DNA of 64,000 nt from Reyranella massiliensis 521 (GCA_945860205.1 CAMARK010000001.1:43894-107893); one strand, 5' to 3'; numbered from the stretch's first letter, positions 16,686 through 27,739 are shown. Notes: generated from the sequence alone by a model not told the origin. A program made the numbers and translations.

Positions 16686-17702
16686 TCAGTCGGAACCGTA
16701 CTTGTGATAGCTCCCCCGATCGCCCGAACGAACCGCGACTTCGAAGGCATCGTTGTCGCGTTCCATGCGCAGTCTGATCGTCGTGCCGGCGGGGCCGCTC
16801 TCCCACAGCTTGCGATAGAAGTCGGCGACGTCGTCCAGCACCTCGTCGTTCAGGGCGTGGAGAACGTCGCCACGCTGGAGCCCGGCGCGATCGGCCGGAC
16901 CGCCGTCGGAAATGCCGCCGATCACGAGCTGGCCCATGTGCTCGACGGTATAGACGCCGAGCCAGGGCCGCGGCGGCGTCGACAGCCGGCCTTTGGTGAC
17001 CAGCTCAGAAAAAATCGGTTTTAGCCGGTTGATCGGCACGTACATGTTGCCGGGGAAGGCCGGCGCGCCCGGCCCCAGCGCCTCCTGCACCAGCAGCGAG
17101 CCGACGCCCAGCAGCGCGCCATCCGGGCCGACCAGCGCGGAGCCGCCCCATAGTGGATAGGCGGGGACGGTGAAGATCGCGTTGTCGAGCAGGTATTCCC
17201 AGTAGCCCGCGAACTCACGGCGGCTGGCGACCTTGACCTTGAGCGTCGCCTTCTCGCCGCCATAGCCTACGACCACGGCCTCGCTGCGCAGCGACAGCGT
17301 GTCGGAATCGCCGAAGTGCATCGGCTTCACCGGGAGCGGTACATCGGTCCGCACCAGGCCGAAGCCGCTTTCATAGTCGGAGCCCACGATGTGGGCGGGC
17401 CATTCATTGCCCTCGATGTCGGTGACGGTGACGGTATCGGCTTCCATGATCAGGTAGCCGATGGTGACGATCAGGCCTTCGTCGTCGATCACGATGCCAT
17501 GGCCCTCGCGTTCGGAACCCAGGGTCTGGGCCGAGCGGCGGTCCTCCGGAATGGTGGTTTTCAGCCCGACCAAGGCCGGCAGCACCTCGGCGATGGCCGA
17601 CGGCACGTTCGACGACCGGCCGGGGATCCGCGCCTCGACGCCTTCCTGGCCGGCCGGAAAGTGACCCGTACCGTTGGCGGAACCGTTCAACCCTCGGGCC
17701 AT
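16686..17702 (-). CDS. HtrA-like PDZ protein without catalytic triad (pseudoprotease)
   Basis: 338 residues: trypsin-like double barrel (about 40-235) and one PDZ domain (about 245-330; RAGLQRGDVLHALND). The triad positions of HtrA/DegP read Tyr83 in VTIGYLI instead of His, Gly113 in YESGFGL instead of Asp, and Trp185 in PLWGGSAL instead of the GNSGG serine. It therefore should not cleave peptide bonds and may act as a binder or scaffold. No signal peptide or anchor is obvious in the Gly-rich N terminus. ATG 17702 is divergent from uvrD. Confidence 0.8.
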   Translation of the reverse strand: MARGLNGSANGTGHFPAGQEGVEARIPGRSSNVPSAIAEVLPALVGLKTTIPEDRRSAQTLGSEREGHGIVIDDEGLIVTIGYLIMEADTVTVTDIEGNEWPAHIVGSDYESGFGLVRTDVPLPVKPMHFGDSDTLSLRSEAVVVGYGGEKATLKVKVASRREFAGYWEYLLDNAIFTVPAYPLWGGSALVGPDGALLGVGSLLVQEALGPGAPAFPGNMYVPINRLKPIFSELVTKGRLSTPPRPWLGVYTVEHMGQLVIGGISDGGPADRAGLQRGDVLHALNDEVLDDVADFYRKLWESGPAGTTIRLRMERDNDAFEVAVRSGDRGSYHKYGSD

Positions 17703-17785
17703 TGCCTACACCCCTACATTTACAGTGGGCGCGTCCACAGTCTGGAAGATAGGCGTCCGCCGCGCCGATTGCTATATGACGGTGC

Positions 17786-20080
17786 ATGGCGCCCCCCGCC
17801 GACCCGTTCGAAATCACCGACGATCCCGCTCCGGCCACGCCTGAGCCGGCGCGGCGCGCCGTTGCGTCCACGGCCCATCTCGACGGGCTGAACGAGGAAC
17901 AGCGGGTGGCCGTGACCCACCGGGGCGGGCCGCTGCTGGTGCTGGCGGGCGCCGGGACAGGCAAAACGCGCGTGCTGACCTCGCGCATCGCCCATCTGCT
18001 GATTACCGGAAGGGCCCGGACCTCGCAGATCCTGTCCGTCACCTTTACCAACAAGGCGGCGCGCGAAATGCTCGACCGCGTGGCAAGCCTGATCGGTGGC
18101 GCCGCCGATGGCATGTGGCTGGGCACCTTCCACGCCATCGGCGTGCGCGTGCTGCGCCGCCATGCCGAGCTGATCGGTCTGAAAAGCAACTTCACCATCC
18201 TCGACACCGACGACCAGACGCGGCTGATCAAGCAGCTCCTGCAGGCCGAGGGCATCGACGACAAGAAATGGCCGGCGCGGGTGCTGAGCGGCATCATCCA
18301 GCGCTGGAAGGACCGCGCGCTCCCCCCCGACAAGGTCTCGGGCGAGGATGCCGGTGAATTCGCCGGCGGCAAGGCGGCCGAAATCTACCGCCAGTACCAG
18401 GAACGCCTGGCCGAAGTGAACGCCGTCGATTTCGGCGACCTCGTCATGCACTGCGTGACCCTGTGGCAAAAGCACCCCGACGTCCTGGCGATGTATCACC
18501 GCCGCTTCCGCCACATCCTGGTCGACGAGTACCAGGACACCAACGTTGCCCAGTACCTCTGGCTTCGCCTGCTGGCGCAAGGCACTGAGGACGTCTGCTG
18601 CGTCGGCGACGACGACCAGTCGATCTACGGCTGGCGCGGTGCCGAGGTCGGCAACATCCTGCGCTTCGAGAAGGATTTCCCCGGCGCCACGATCGTCCGG
18701 CTGGAGCGCAACTACCGCTCGACACCGCATATCCTGGCCGCCGCCTCGCATCTCATCTCGCATAACGAGGGCCGCCTCGGAAAGACGCTGTGGACGGAGA
18801 TGAAGGAAGGCGAGCGCATCGCGGTGCGCGGCGTGTGGGACGGTGAGGAAGAGGCGCGCGGCATCGGCGAGGAGATCGAGGCGCTGCAGCGCGACAAACA
18901 TCGGCTGTCGCAGATCGCCATCCTGGTGCGCGCCGGCTTCCAGACCCGCGAGTTCGAGGAACGTTTCATCACCATGGGCCTGCCCTACCGCGTGATCGGC
19001 GGCCCGCGCTTCTACGAGCGCCAGGAGATCCGCGACGCGCTGGCCTATTGCCGCGTCACGGTGCAGCACGACGACGACCTCGCCTTCGAGCGCATTTACA
19101 ACACGCCGCGGCGAGGCCTGGGCGAATCGGCGCTGCGCACGCTCCGGCAGATCCAGCGCAGCCAGAAGATCTCGCTGTTCGAGGCGACCCGGCGCGCGCT
19201 CGAAACCGACGAGCTGAAGGCCCGGCCACGCAAGTCGCTGGGTGACCTGATCCGCAACTTCGAACGCTGGCGAGCAATGCTCGACGGCATCGGCCATGTC
19301 GAGGTGGTCGAGACCCTGCTCGACGAGTCGGGCTATACCGGCATGCTGCAGCTCGACCGCTCGCCGGAGGCCGAGGGCCGGCTGGAGAACCTGAAGGAAC
19401 TCACCAACGCCCTGCAGGAATTCGAGTCCCTGCCCGCCTTCCTCGAACACGTGGCCCTGCTGACCGACATGGCCGACCGCAGCGACACCGACATGGTGAG
19501 CCTCATGACGCTCCACGCCGCCAAGGGCCTGGAGTTCGACACCATCTTCTTGCCGGGCTGGGAGGAAGGTCTGTTTCCCAACCAGCGCGCGCTCGACGAC
19601 AAGGGCCTGGCCGGGCTCGAGGAGGAGCGTCGCCTCGCCTATGTCGGCCTGACCCGCGCGCGCCGGCGGGCCTATGTCTCCTTCGCCGCCAACCGGCGCA
19701 TCTTCAACCAGTGGCAGGCCGCGATCCCCTCGCGCTTCCTGCGCGAGCTGCCGACGGACCGTTTGGCCGAAAGCAGCGACGCCGGCCTCTACGCCACCTA
19801 TTCCGCCGGCCATCACGGCGGCCTGCGCGACCAGGCGAGCGGCTTCGACTACGAGAGCCTCGGCACCGGCGGCGCGCGGCGCACGCGTTATCGCGACGAG
19901 ACGGTGGACGATCGACGTGCGGTGGAGGGCGACAAGCCCGACCTCAATGTCGGCCAGCGCGTGTTCCACCAGAAGTTCGGCTATGGCCGCATCGTCGCGG
20001 TCGATGGCAACAAGCTCGACATCGACTTCGAGAAGGCCGGCCCCAAGAAGGTGCTCGACAGCTTCATCGAGGCCGCGTGA
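17786..20080 (+). CDS. uvrD: DNA helicase UvrD/PcrA
   Basis: 764-residue superfamily 1A 3'-5' helicase for nucleotide-excision and mismatch repair. Seen in order: Q motif (LNEEQRVAV), Walker A (LAGAGTGKTRVL), motif Ia (VTFTNKAA), Walker B (LVDEYQDTN), QSIYGWRGA, motif V (TLHAAKGLEFD) and motif VI (RRLAYVGLTRARR). The C-terminal Tudor-like FGYGRIV segment that contacts RNA polymerase in UvrD/PcrA is present near residue 730. ATG 17786 has no Shine-Dalgarno, but a TATATG lies 7 bases upstream. The ABC substrate-binding gene starts 25 bases downstream. Confidence 0.95.
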   Translation: MAPPADPFEITDDPAPATPEPARRAVASTAHLDGLNEEQRVAVTHRGGPLLVLAGAGTGKTRVLTSRIAHLLITGRARTSQILSVTFTNKAAREMLDRVASLIGGAADGMWLGTFHAIGVRVLRRHAELIGLKSNFTILDTDDQTRLIKQLLQAEGIDDKKWPARVLSGIIQRWKDRALPPDKVSGEDAGEFAGGKAAEIYRQYQERLAEVNAVDFGDLVMHCVTLWQKHPDVLAMYHRRFRHILVDEYQDTNVAQYLWLRLLAQGTEDVCCVGDDDQSIYGWRGAEVGNILRFEKDFPGATIVRLERNYRSTPHILAAASHLISHNEGRLGKTLWTEMKEGERIAVRGVWDGEEEARGIGEEIEALQRDKHRLSQIAILVRAGFQTREFEERFITMGLPYRVIGGPRFYERQEIRDALAYCRVTVQHDDDLAFERIYNTPRRGLGESALRTLRQIQRSQKISLFEATRRALETDELKARPRKSLGDLIRNFERWRAMLDGIGHVEVVETLLDESGYTGMLQLDRSPEAEGRLENLKELTNALQEFESLPAFLEHVALLTDMADRSDTDMVSLMTLHAAKGLEFDTIFLPGWEEGLFPNQRALDDKGLAGLEEERRLAYVGLTRARRRAYVSFAANRRIFNQWQAAIPSRFLRELPTDRLAESSDAGLYATYSAGHHGGLRDQASGFDYESLGTGGARRTRYRDETVDDRRAVEGDKPDLNVGQRVFHQKFGYGRIVAVDGNKLDIDFEKAGPKKVLDSFIEAA

Positions 20081-20105
20081 TCAAGAAATGCACGGGAGAA
20101 ACACC

Positions 20106-21431
20106 ATGATCCGTCTGTCCACGCTCACCGCGGGTCTCACCCTGGGCCTCGTACTCGCGGCCGGCGCCGCGTTCGCGCAGACCGGCAAGGTGACGGTCGT
20201 CACCTCTTTCTCCAAGGACGTGACCGATCCGCTGAAGAAGGCCTTCGAGAAGGCCGTGCCCGGGGCGACGCTGGAAGTGCAGAACCGCAATACCAATGCC
20301 GGCGTGAAATTCCTCGAGGAGACCAAGGCCAACAACCAGGTCGACCTGTTCTGGGCCTCGGCGCCGGACGCCTTCGAGGTGCTGAAGGGCAAGAAACTGC
20401 TCGCGGCCTACAAGCCCAAGGCCAGCGGCATCGCCGAGAAGGTCGGCTCCTATCCGGTGAACGACAAGGACGGCTTCTATTCCGGCTTCGCGGCCTCGGG
20501 CTACGGCATCATGTGGAACGAGCGCTACGTGAAAGCCAACAAGTTGCCGGAACCCAAGGAATGGCAGGACCTCGCCACCGCGCCTTACTACGACCATGTC
20601 TCGATCTCGGCGCCCTCGCGCTCGGGCACGACGCACCTCACCATCGAGACCGTCCTGCAGGGCGAAGGCTGGGACAAAGGCTGGCGGACCACCAAGGAGA
20701 TCTCGGGCAACCTGCGGCAGGTGACGGACCGCTCGTTCGGCGTGCCCGAGGCGGTCAATTCCGGCCAGGTCGGCTACGGCATCGTGATCGATTTCTTCGC
20801 CTTCTCCTCCCAGGGCGCCGGCTTCCCGGTGAAGTTCGTCTATCCCTCGGTGACGACCCTGGTGCCGGCCAATGTCGGCATCGTCGCCAACGCCCCCAAC
20901 AAGGCGGGCGCCGAGGCCTTCATCGAATTTCTCCTGTCGCCCGCGGGCCAGGAGGCGCTGCTCGAGCCCACCATCCGCCGCCTGCCGGTGCGGCCCGAGA
21001 CCTACGCCAAGGCCCCGGCCGGCTATCCCAACCCCTTCAAGGACAAGAACCTGCAGGGCCTGCTCACCTTCAACGCCGAACTGTCCGAAGGCCGGACGGC
21101 CGCCGTCGATACGCTGTTCGACCAGCTCATCACCTTCCAGCTCGAGCCGCTGAAAGCCGCGACCAAGACCCTGCATGAGGTCGATGCGGCGCTGGCGAAG
21201 AAGGACAATGCCCAGGCCCGCGCCCTGGCCAAGGAGGCCCGCGACCTGATCGCGGCCATGCCGATCACCGCGGCCCAGGCCGCCTCGCCGGAGATCCGTG
21301 CCGCCTTCACCGGCGGAAAGGAAAAGTCGTCGCGCCAGGCCGAGCTCGAGCAGCAATGGGCGGCCTTCGCCAAGGAGAAGTACGCCGCCGCCAAGGCCAA
21401 GGCCGACGAGGCGCTGAAGCTCGCCCGCTGA
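20106..21431 (+). CDS. ABC transporter substrate-binding protein with helical C-terminal extension
   Basis: 441-residue periplasmic binding protein of the iron/phosphonate (FbpA/AfuA/PhnS-like) cluster. Signal peptide ends AFAQ near residue 24. The bilobal domain with TSFSKDVTDPL, FWASAPDAFEVL and SAPSRSGTTHL covers about 25-330. About 100 further residues, rich in Ala, Lys and Glu (LHEVDAALAKKDNAQARALAKEAR and onward), look helical and exceed the family norm of about 340. Ligand may be Fe(III) or an organophosphonate; the binding tyrosines of ferric-binding proteins are not obvious. It overlaps the permease gene by one base. Confidence 0.87.
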   Translation: MIRLSTLTAGLTLGLVLAAGAAFAQTGKVTVVTSFSKDVTDPLKKAFEKAVPGATLEVQNRNTNAGVKFLEETKANNQVDLFWASAPDAFEVLKGKKLLAAYKPKASGIAEKVGSYPVNDKDGFYSGFAASGYGIMWNERYVKANKLPEPKEWQDLATAPYYDHVSISAPSRSGTTHLTIETVLQGEGWDKGWRTTKEISGNLRQVTDRSFGVPEAVNSGQVGYGIVIDFFAFSSQGAGFPVKFVYPSVTTLVPANVGIVANAPNKAGAEAFIEFLLSPAGQEALLEPTIRRLPVRPETYAKAPAGYPNPFKDKNLQGLLTFNAELSEGRTAAVDTLFDQLITFQLEPLKAATKTLHEVDAALAKKDNAQARALAKEARDLIAAMPITAAQAASPEIRAAFTGGKEKSSRQAELEQQWAAFAKEKYAAAKAKADEALKLAR

Positions 21432-23115
21432 TGGCCCTCGCGGGCACGCGCTCGGCCGGCCAGGCCGCGCTGGCGCTGGCCATCGCGCTCTTCCTCGGCG
21501 TCTTCCTGGTCGTGCCTGTGGCGACGGTGATCTACGTCGCCTTCACCGAAAAGGGCGGCGGCGCGCTTACGCTGATCAACTTCCTCGACTTTGCCCGCAC
21601 CGAGCTATTCGTGCGCTCGTTCTGGAACTCGATCTACGTGTCGGCGATGACGGTGGTGTGGGCCTCGGCGCTCGCCCTGCCCCTTGCTTACCTGACGACG
21701 CGCTTCGAGTTCCGCGGCGCCATGCTGGTGCAGACCCTGGGCTTTCTGCCCCTGGTCATGCCGCCCTTCGTCGGCGCCGTCGCCATGCAGCTCCTGTTCG
21801 GACGCAACGGCAGCGTCAACCTGCTGCTCGACGAGTGGTTCGACTTCAAGATCGGCTTCATGGAAGGGCTGAACGGCGTCATCTTCCTGCAGGCGATCCA
21901 TTACTTCCCCTTCATTCTGGTCAACCTGTCCGCGGCGCTGCGCAACATCGACCGCTCCATGGAGGAGGCGGCGCAGAACCTCGGCGCCCACGGCCTCAGG
22001 CTGTTCCGGCGCATCGCCCTGCCGCTCGCCCTGCCTGGCTACATCGCCGGTGCCAGCCTGGTGTTCGTGAAAGTGTTCGACGACGTGGCGACGCCGCTGC
22101 TGCTCAACGTCAAAGAGATGCTGGCGCCGCAGGCCTATCTCCGCATCACCTCGATCGGCATCGACGACCCCATGGGCTACGTGATCTCGGTCGTGCTGAT
22201 CGTCGTCGCAGTGGCCACCATGTGGGCCTCGGCGCTGGTGCTGAAGGGCAAGGACTACGCCACCACCCAGCGCGGCGGCGGTGGCCTCGCCCAGCGCAAG
22301 CTCAAGCCGCGCGAGCAGGCACTGGCCTATGCCGTCGTGATCCTGATCCTGGCGCTCGTGCTGGCACCGCATGTCGGCCTGCTGCTGCTGTCGTTCGCCA
22401 CCGTGTGGTCGTTCAGCCCCCTGCCCGACGGCTACACCCTCGCCCACTATGCGCGCGTGCTGGGCGACAGCTCGGTCTACATCAAGAACACGCTGCTCTA
22501 CGCGAGCCTCGCCGCGGGAATCGACGTCGTGATCGGCGGCGCCATCGCCTACCTGGTGCTGCGCACCAAGCTGCCCGGCCGGCAGTGGCTCGACTGGGCA
22601 GCCAGCACAGCCCTGGCCGTCCCCGGCATCGTGCTGGGCATCGGCTATCTCCGCGCCTTCTACGGCGTCAATCTGCCCGACGGCACGCCGCTCGCTACCC
22701 TCTGGATCGTGATCGTGATGGCGATCGCCATCCGCCGCCTGCCCTATGCCTTGCGCGCCGCCTACGCTGCCCTGCAGCAGATCTCGGTGTCGCTCGAAGA
22801 GGCGGCGGAGAACCTCGGCGCCACCAAGGCACGCACCGTGCGGCGGATCGTGATCCCGCTGATGACCGGCGGCCTTCTGGCAGGCTTCGTCACCAGCTTC
22901 GCCACCGCCGCGGTCGAACTCTCGGCCGTGCTCATCCTGGTGCAGTCCAACTCCGATGCGCCGCTGGCCTACGGACTCTATGTCCTGATGCAGACGCCGG
23001 CCGGACGCGGTGCGGGCGCGGCGCTGGGCGTCATCGCGGTGATCATCGTGGCGATTTGCATGGGCCTGGCGCAACTTGCCGCCGACCGCTCGCAACGCGC
23101 GCGTGGGCTCGATAT

Positions 23116-23119
<4 letters not shown>
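21431..23119 (+). CDS. ABC transporter permease, two-domain FbpB/PhnU type
   Basis: 562-residue inner-membrane permease carrying two tandem permease domains. Each has an EAA loop: EEAAQNLGAHGLRLFRRIALPL near residue 178 and EEAAENLGATKARTVRRIVIPL near 458, which dock on the ATPase. About 12 helices. Such fused permeases belong to ferric-iron and 2-aminoethylphosphonate importers. The start ATG overlaps the TGA of the binding-protein gene, and its TGA overlaps the ATPase start. Confidence 0.88.
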
Positions 23120-24134
<1,015 letters not shown>

Positions 24135-24138
<4 letters not shown>

Positions 24139-25037
24139 GCCCCGCCAGCATGAATCCAGTAAGAAAGGCAGGCTTCGTCGCCCCGGCAGCGCAGCGCGCA
24201 GCCTGGGAAGTGCTCCTCGAGGAGCGGCTGGGTGAGGAAGGATTCATCGTCACGAGCTGCGAGGTCTCGCGCGACGGGCCGTGGCGCATCGACATCTTCG
24301 GCGACGGCAGCGCGGCTCTGGTCGAAGCGGCGATTAAAACCGCGGCCAAGGCGCTCGACATCGCCGAACCGGACTGGGCCTGGGAAGAGCTGCCCGACAT
24401 CGACTGGGTGGCGGAGAACCAGCGCTCGTTCCGGCCCTTCGCGGTCGGGCCGTTCTGGGTCCATCCCTCGCATGTGACCGACGGCATTCCGACCAGCCTG
24501 CTGCCTTTGCGCATCGATGCCGGCCTCGCCTTCGGCACCGGCACGCATGCGACCACGCGCGGCTGCCTGGAACTGCTGGCGACGATCGATCCGTCCGAGC
24601 CGGCCAATGCCGTCGATGTCGGCTGCGGCAGCGGCATCCTGGCCATCGCCATGGCCAAGCTGTGGCGGCGTCAGATATGGGGTGGCGACAACGATGCCGA
24701 GGCAGTTGCCGTGGCGGAAGAGAATGCCGGCCTGAACGGCGTCGGCGAACTCTGCCGCTTCACCGTGGCGTCAGGCCTCCAGGCGCCCGAACTCGCCGCA
24801 CGCGCGCCCTACGATCTCATCGTCGCCAATATCCTGGCCGGCCCGCTGGTCGATCTTTCGGAGTCGTTCGCCGCCGCGGTGCGACCAGGCGGCCGCGTGC
24901 TGTTGAGCGGCCTGCTCGTCGAACAGGCCGCCCTCGTCCTCTCGGCCTATGCCGATCGTGGATTCTCGTTCGAGCGGCGCCTCGATCTCGAGACCGGCGG
25001 CGCCTGGTGGCGCAGCCTGCTCCTGCGCCGGAATTGA
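24135..25037 (+). CDS. prmA: Ribosomal protein L11 methyltransferase
   Basis: 300-residue SAM-dependent enzyme that methylates lysines and the N terminus of ribosomal protein L11. The PrmA signatures are present: RIDAGLAFGTGTHATT near residue 130, the SAM-binding VDVGCGSGILAIAMAKL near 158 and VANILAGPL near 228. Its ATG lies inside the stop of the ABC ATPase gene, an odd coupling since the functions are unrelated. A strong bidirectional terminator follows. Confidence 0.92.
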
Positions 25038-25055
25038 CAGGGAAAAAGAGCAACG

Positions 25056-25085
25056 AAAAAAGGGCCGGCTTTCGCCGGCCCCTTG
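25056..25085. terminator. Bidirectional Rho-independent terminator
   Basis: Perfect 8-bp stem gggccggc/gccggccc (25062-25069, 25074-25081) with a tttc loop. It is preceded by six A and followed by ccttgt, so it can stop prmA transcription and, more strongly (six U), the minus-strand DUF1127 gene. Confidence 0.75.
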
Positions 25086-25110
25086 TACGCTTACGCTACG
25101 CTAAAGGCGC

Positions 25111-25518
25111 TTATGCGGCGCGGTGCAGGTTCTGGTTGGCCGCGATCACGCTGCCGGTAACGCCGTCGATCTGCGGCGCGATACCTTCCGCGGCCTCGCG
25201 AACGGCGAACTGAATGTCGCCGCGGGCGAGCCCGAGGTCCGCCAGTTCGCGGTCGCTCATCCGGAACAGCTGGGCCTCGGCGGCACGCAGCTTGAGGTCA
25301 GCCTTGATTCCCGCCACGAGGCGGCCGTACTGGCGGCCTATCCACAGCAGGCCGTCGCCTAGGGCATTGGCGACGAATTCGGCGCGGGCATAACGCGCGC
25401 GCAATTCGATCATGTGGCGGTCGGCGAGGGTAAAGCCGGCCTTCACGTCGTCTTTCCTCCCCACCGGCGCAGTTTCGCTAGTCAGACTTTCAAACATCTG
25501 AATCGGCTGGGTCATCAT
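25111..25518 (-). CDS. DUF1127-containing protein
   Basis: 135-residue protein whose C-terminal half carries a DUF1127 module (LFRMSDRELADLGLARGDI near residues 88-106). Small DUF1127 proteins in alphaproteobacteria influence RNA turnover and phosphate/carbon metabolism; this one is longer than the usual 45-50 residues. ATG 25518 is chosen because AAGGAG is 6 bases upstream, whereas the ATG at 25524 touches it. The leader holds a promoter-like element and a hairpin. Confidence 0.8.
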   Translation of the reverse strand: MMTQPIQMFESLTSETAPVGRKDDVKAGFTLADRHMIELRARYARAEFVANALGDGLLWIGRQYGRLVAGIKADLKLRAAEAQLFRMSDRELADLGLARGDIQFAVREAAEGIAPQIDGVTGSVIAANQNLHRAA

Positions 25519-25535
25519 CGTCATCTCCTTCAATT

Positions 25536-25600
25536 GTGCGACGCGGCACGCGATGCTGCATCGCACTAAGCAAATATAGAGCCTTGAGTTACAACGATAA
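25536..25600 (-). promoter_or_regulatory. Promoter and 5'-leader hairpin of the DUF1127 gene
   Basis: On the minus strand TATATT (25573-25578) fits a -10, with TTATCG about 16 bases upstream as a weak -35, predicting a start at about 25566. The transcript would open with GTGCGA, which pairs with TCGCAC (25536-25541 on the plus strand) around an inner GATGC/GCATC stem. The hairpin ends a few bases before the AAGGAG. Confidence 0.4.
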
Positions 25601-25729
25601 GTCTGGAGGCTGAACTCCTGCCATGCATCCAACGCATGACGCACAATAATTTAGCATTTCGCATTCGCAAACGAACAAATATTGCTCAATTTGCCTCGAT
25701 GGGAAGCCCCGCGTAGGGTCCGACGCAGC

Positions 25730-27739
25730 ATGAGTTCAGCTCCCGACGACGTTCTTCAGCTTCTGCGCCGGCGTGGCCGCGCGACAGACCCGTCCGCCCT
25801 GGATGCCCTGATGCGCGGCGTGGCCGCCGCTCCCGAAGGGCTGGCCGGCCCGGAATGGGTCGAACTCATCACCCCCGATCCCGACGCCGAATTAACCAAG
25901 GCATTGACTGCCTGGCGGGCAGAACTCGCCACGGGCGACGACGGCCTCGACGTGGCACCGGCCCCGGCCGAGCGCCTGACGCTGTTGCGTGCCGAACTTG
26001 CGCGGCGCCGCATCGACGGCTTCGTGGTGCCGCGCGCCGACGAGCATCAGGGCGAGTACGTCCCCCGCCGCTCGCAGCGCCTGGGCTGGCTCACCGGCTT
26101 CAGTGGCTCGGCTGGCCTCGCCATCGTGCTGGCCGATCGCGCCGCGATCTTCATCGACGGCCGCTACACCCTCGCCGTCCGCGGCCAGGTCGATGTCTCC
26201 GCCTTCGTGCCCCATCAGATCCCGGAAGAATCGCCCGAAGCCTGGATCGCCCAGAACCTGCCCAAGGATGGCCGCCTGGGCTTCGATCCCTGGCTGCAGA
26301 CCGCCGATGGCTACGACCGCTTTGCCCGCGCCTGCGAGCGCGCCGGCGGCACGTTTGTCCCGGTCGAAACCAATCCCATCGACACGGTGTGGCACGGCCG
26401 GCCGCCGGCGCCGCTGGCGCCCGTGCTGCCGCATCCCGTCGAGTTCGCGGGCGAGACCAGCGACGCCAAGCGCGACCGCATCGGCAAGATCGTCGCCTCG
26501 AAGGGCGCCGACGTGGCGCTGATCACCGCCCCCGACTCCATCGCCTGGCTGCTGAACGTGCGCGGTGGCGACGTGCCGCGCACGCCGTTCGCGCTGGGCT
26601 TCGCCCTGCTGCACGGCGACGGCCACGTCGACCTTTACATGGACCGTCGCAAGGTGCCCGACCGCACGCTGGCCTGGCTCGGCAACGCCGTCACCCTGGC
26701 GCCGCCCGAGGAGCTGGGCAGCGCGCTCGACACGCTGGGCAAGATGGAAAAGCGCGTGCTGATCGAAAGCTCGACGGCGCCGCACTGGGCGGCGACCCGC
26801 CTGCAACAGGCCGGCGCCACGCTGGTGCGCGAGGCTGATCCGATCGCCCTGCCCAAGGCCTGCAAGAACACCGTCGAGCTGGCCGGCATCCGCGCGGCGC
26901 ATCACCGCGACGGCGGCGCGGTCAGCCGGTTCCTGGGCTGGCTCGCGCGGGAATCGAAGGGCGGCAAGTTGCGCGAGATCGAGGTATCCGACCGCCTGCA
27001 GGCACTCCGCCAGCAGACCGGGAAGCTGCGCGATCTCAGCTTCGACACCATTTCGGGCGCCGGCCCCAACGGCGCGATCGTCCATTATCGTGCATCCGAG
27101 GCGACCGAGCGGCCGCTGCAGCCGGGCAGCCTCTATCTCGTCGACTCCGGCGGGCAATATCGCGACGGCACCACCGACATCACCCGCACCGTCGCCATCG
27201 GCACGCCCTCACCCGAGATGCGCGACCGCTTTACGCGCGTGCTGAAAGGCCATATCGCGCTGGCGACCGCGCGCTTCCCGGCTGGCACCACGGGCTCGCA
27301 GCTCGATGCGCTGGCGCGCTATCACCTCTGGCAGGCCGGCCTCGACTATGACCACGGCACCGGGCACGGCGTCGGCGCCTATCTCTCGGTCCACGAGGGG
27401 CCGCATCGCATTTCCAAGATGGCCAACAACGTGGCCCTGCTGCCCGGCATGATCGTCAGCAACGAGCCCGGCTACTACAAGACCGACGCCTACGGCATCC
27501 GCATCGAAAACCTGGTGGCGGTGCGCGAGGCCACGATCGAGGGTGCCGACCGCTGCTACTATGAGTTCGAGACCCTCACCTTGGCGCCGATCGACCTGGC
27601 CTGCATCGACCTCGACCTGATGACCAGCCCGGAGCGCGACTGGCTGAACGCCTATCACCGGCGCGTGCGCGAGGCGGTGGGACCCGATGTCGACGAGGCC
27701 ACGCGCGCGTGGCTCGCCGAGGCGACCCGCGCGATCTAG
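25730..27739 (+). CDS. Xaa-Pro aminopeptidase P family (M24)
   Basis: 669-residue M24 metallopeptidase of the eukaryotic-type aminopeptidase P group, removing an N-terminal residue before proline. Two creatinase-like N-terminal domains precede the pita-bread catalytic domain. Metal ligands are visible: Asp and Asp in VDSGGQYRDGTTDITRT, His in GTGHGVG, Glu in SNEPGYY and Glu in IRIENLV. The first about 70 residues (DDVLQLLRRRGRATDPSAL) extend beyond the typical 600-residue form. ATG 25730 is used; an in-frame upstream TTG is unlikely. A large palindrome follows the stop. Confidence 0.92.
   Translation: MSSAPDDVLQLLRRRGRATDPSALDALMRGVAAAPEGLAGPEWVELITPDPDAELTKALTAWRAELATGDDGLDVAPAPAERLTLLRAELARRRIDGFVVPRADEHQGEYVPRRSQRLGWLTGFSGSAGLAIVLADRAAIFIDGRYTLAVRGQVDVSAFVPHQIPEESPEAWIAQNLPKDGRLGFDPWLQTADGYDRFARACERAGGTFVPVETNPIDTVWHGRPPAPLAPVLPHPVEFAGETSDAKRDRIGKIVASKGADVALITAPDSIAWLLNVRGGDVPRTPFALGFALLHGDGHVDLYMDRRKVPDRTLAWLGNAVTLAPPEELGSALDTLGKMEKRVLIESSTAPHWAATRLQQAGATLVREADPIALPKACKNTVELAGIRAAHHRDGGAVSRFLGWLARESKGGKLREIEVSDRLQALRQQTGKLRDLSFDTISGAGPNGAIVHYRASEATERPLQPGSLYLVDSGGQYRDGTTDITRTVAIGTPSPEMRDRFTRVLKGHIALATARFPAGTTGSQLDALARYHLWQAGLDYDHGTGHGVGAYLSVHEGPHRISKMANNVALLPGMIVSNEPGYYKTDAYGIRIENLVAVREATIEGADRCYYEFETLTLAPIDLACIDLDLMTSPERDWLNAYHRRVREAVGPDVDEATRAWLAEATRAI

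Noticed and set aside
17720..19969. A 749-codon minus-strand frame opposite uvrD
   Set aside because: uvrD motifs are complete on the other strand; the antisense frame has no recognisable motif.
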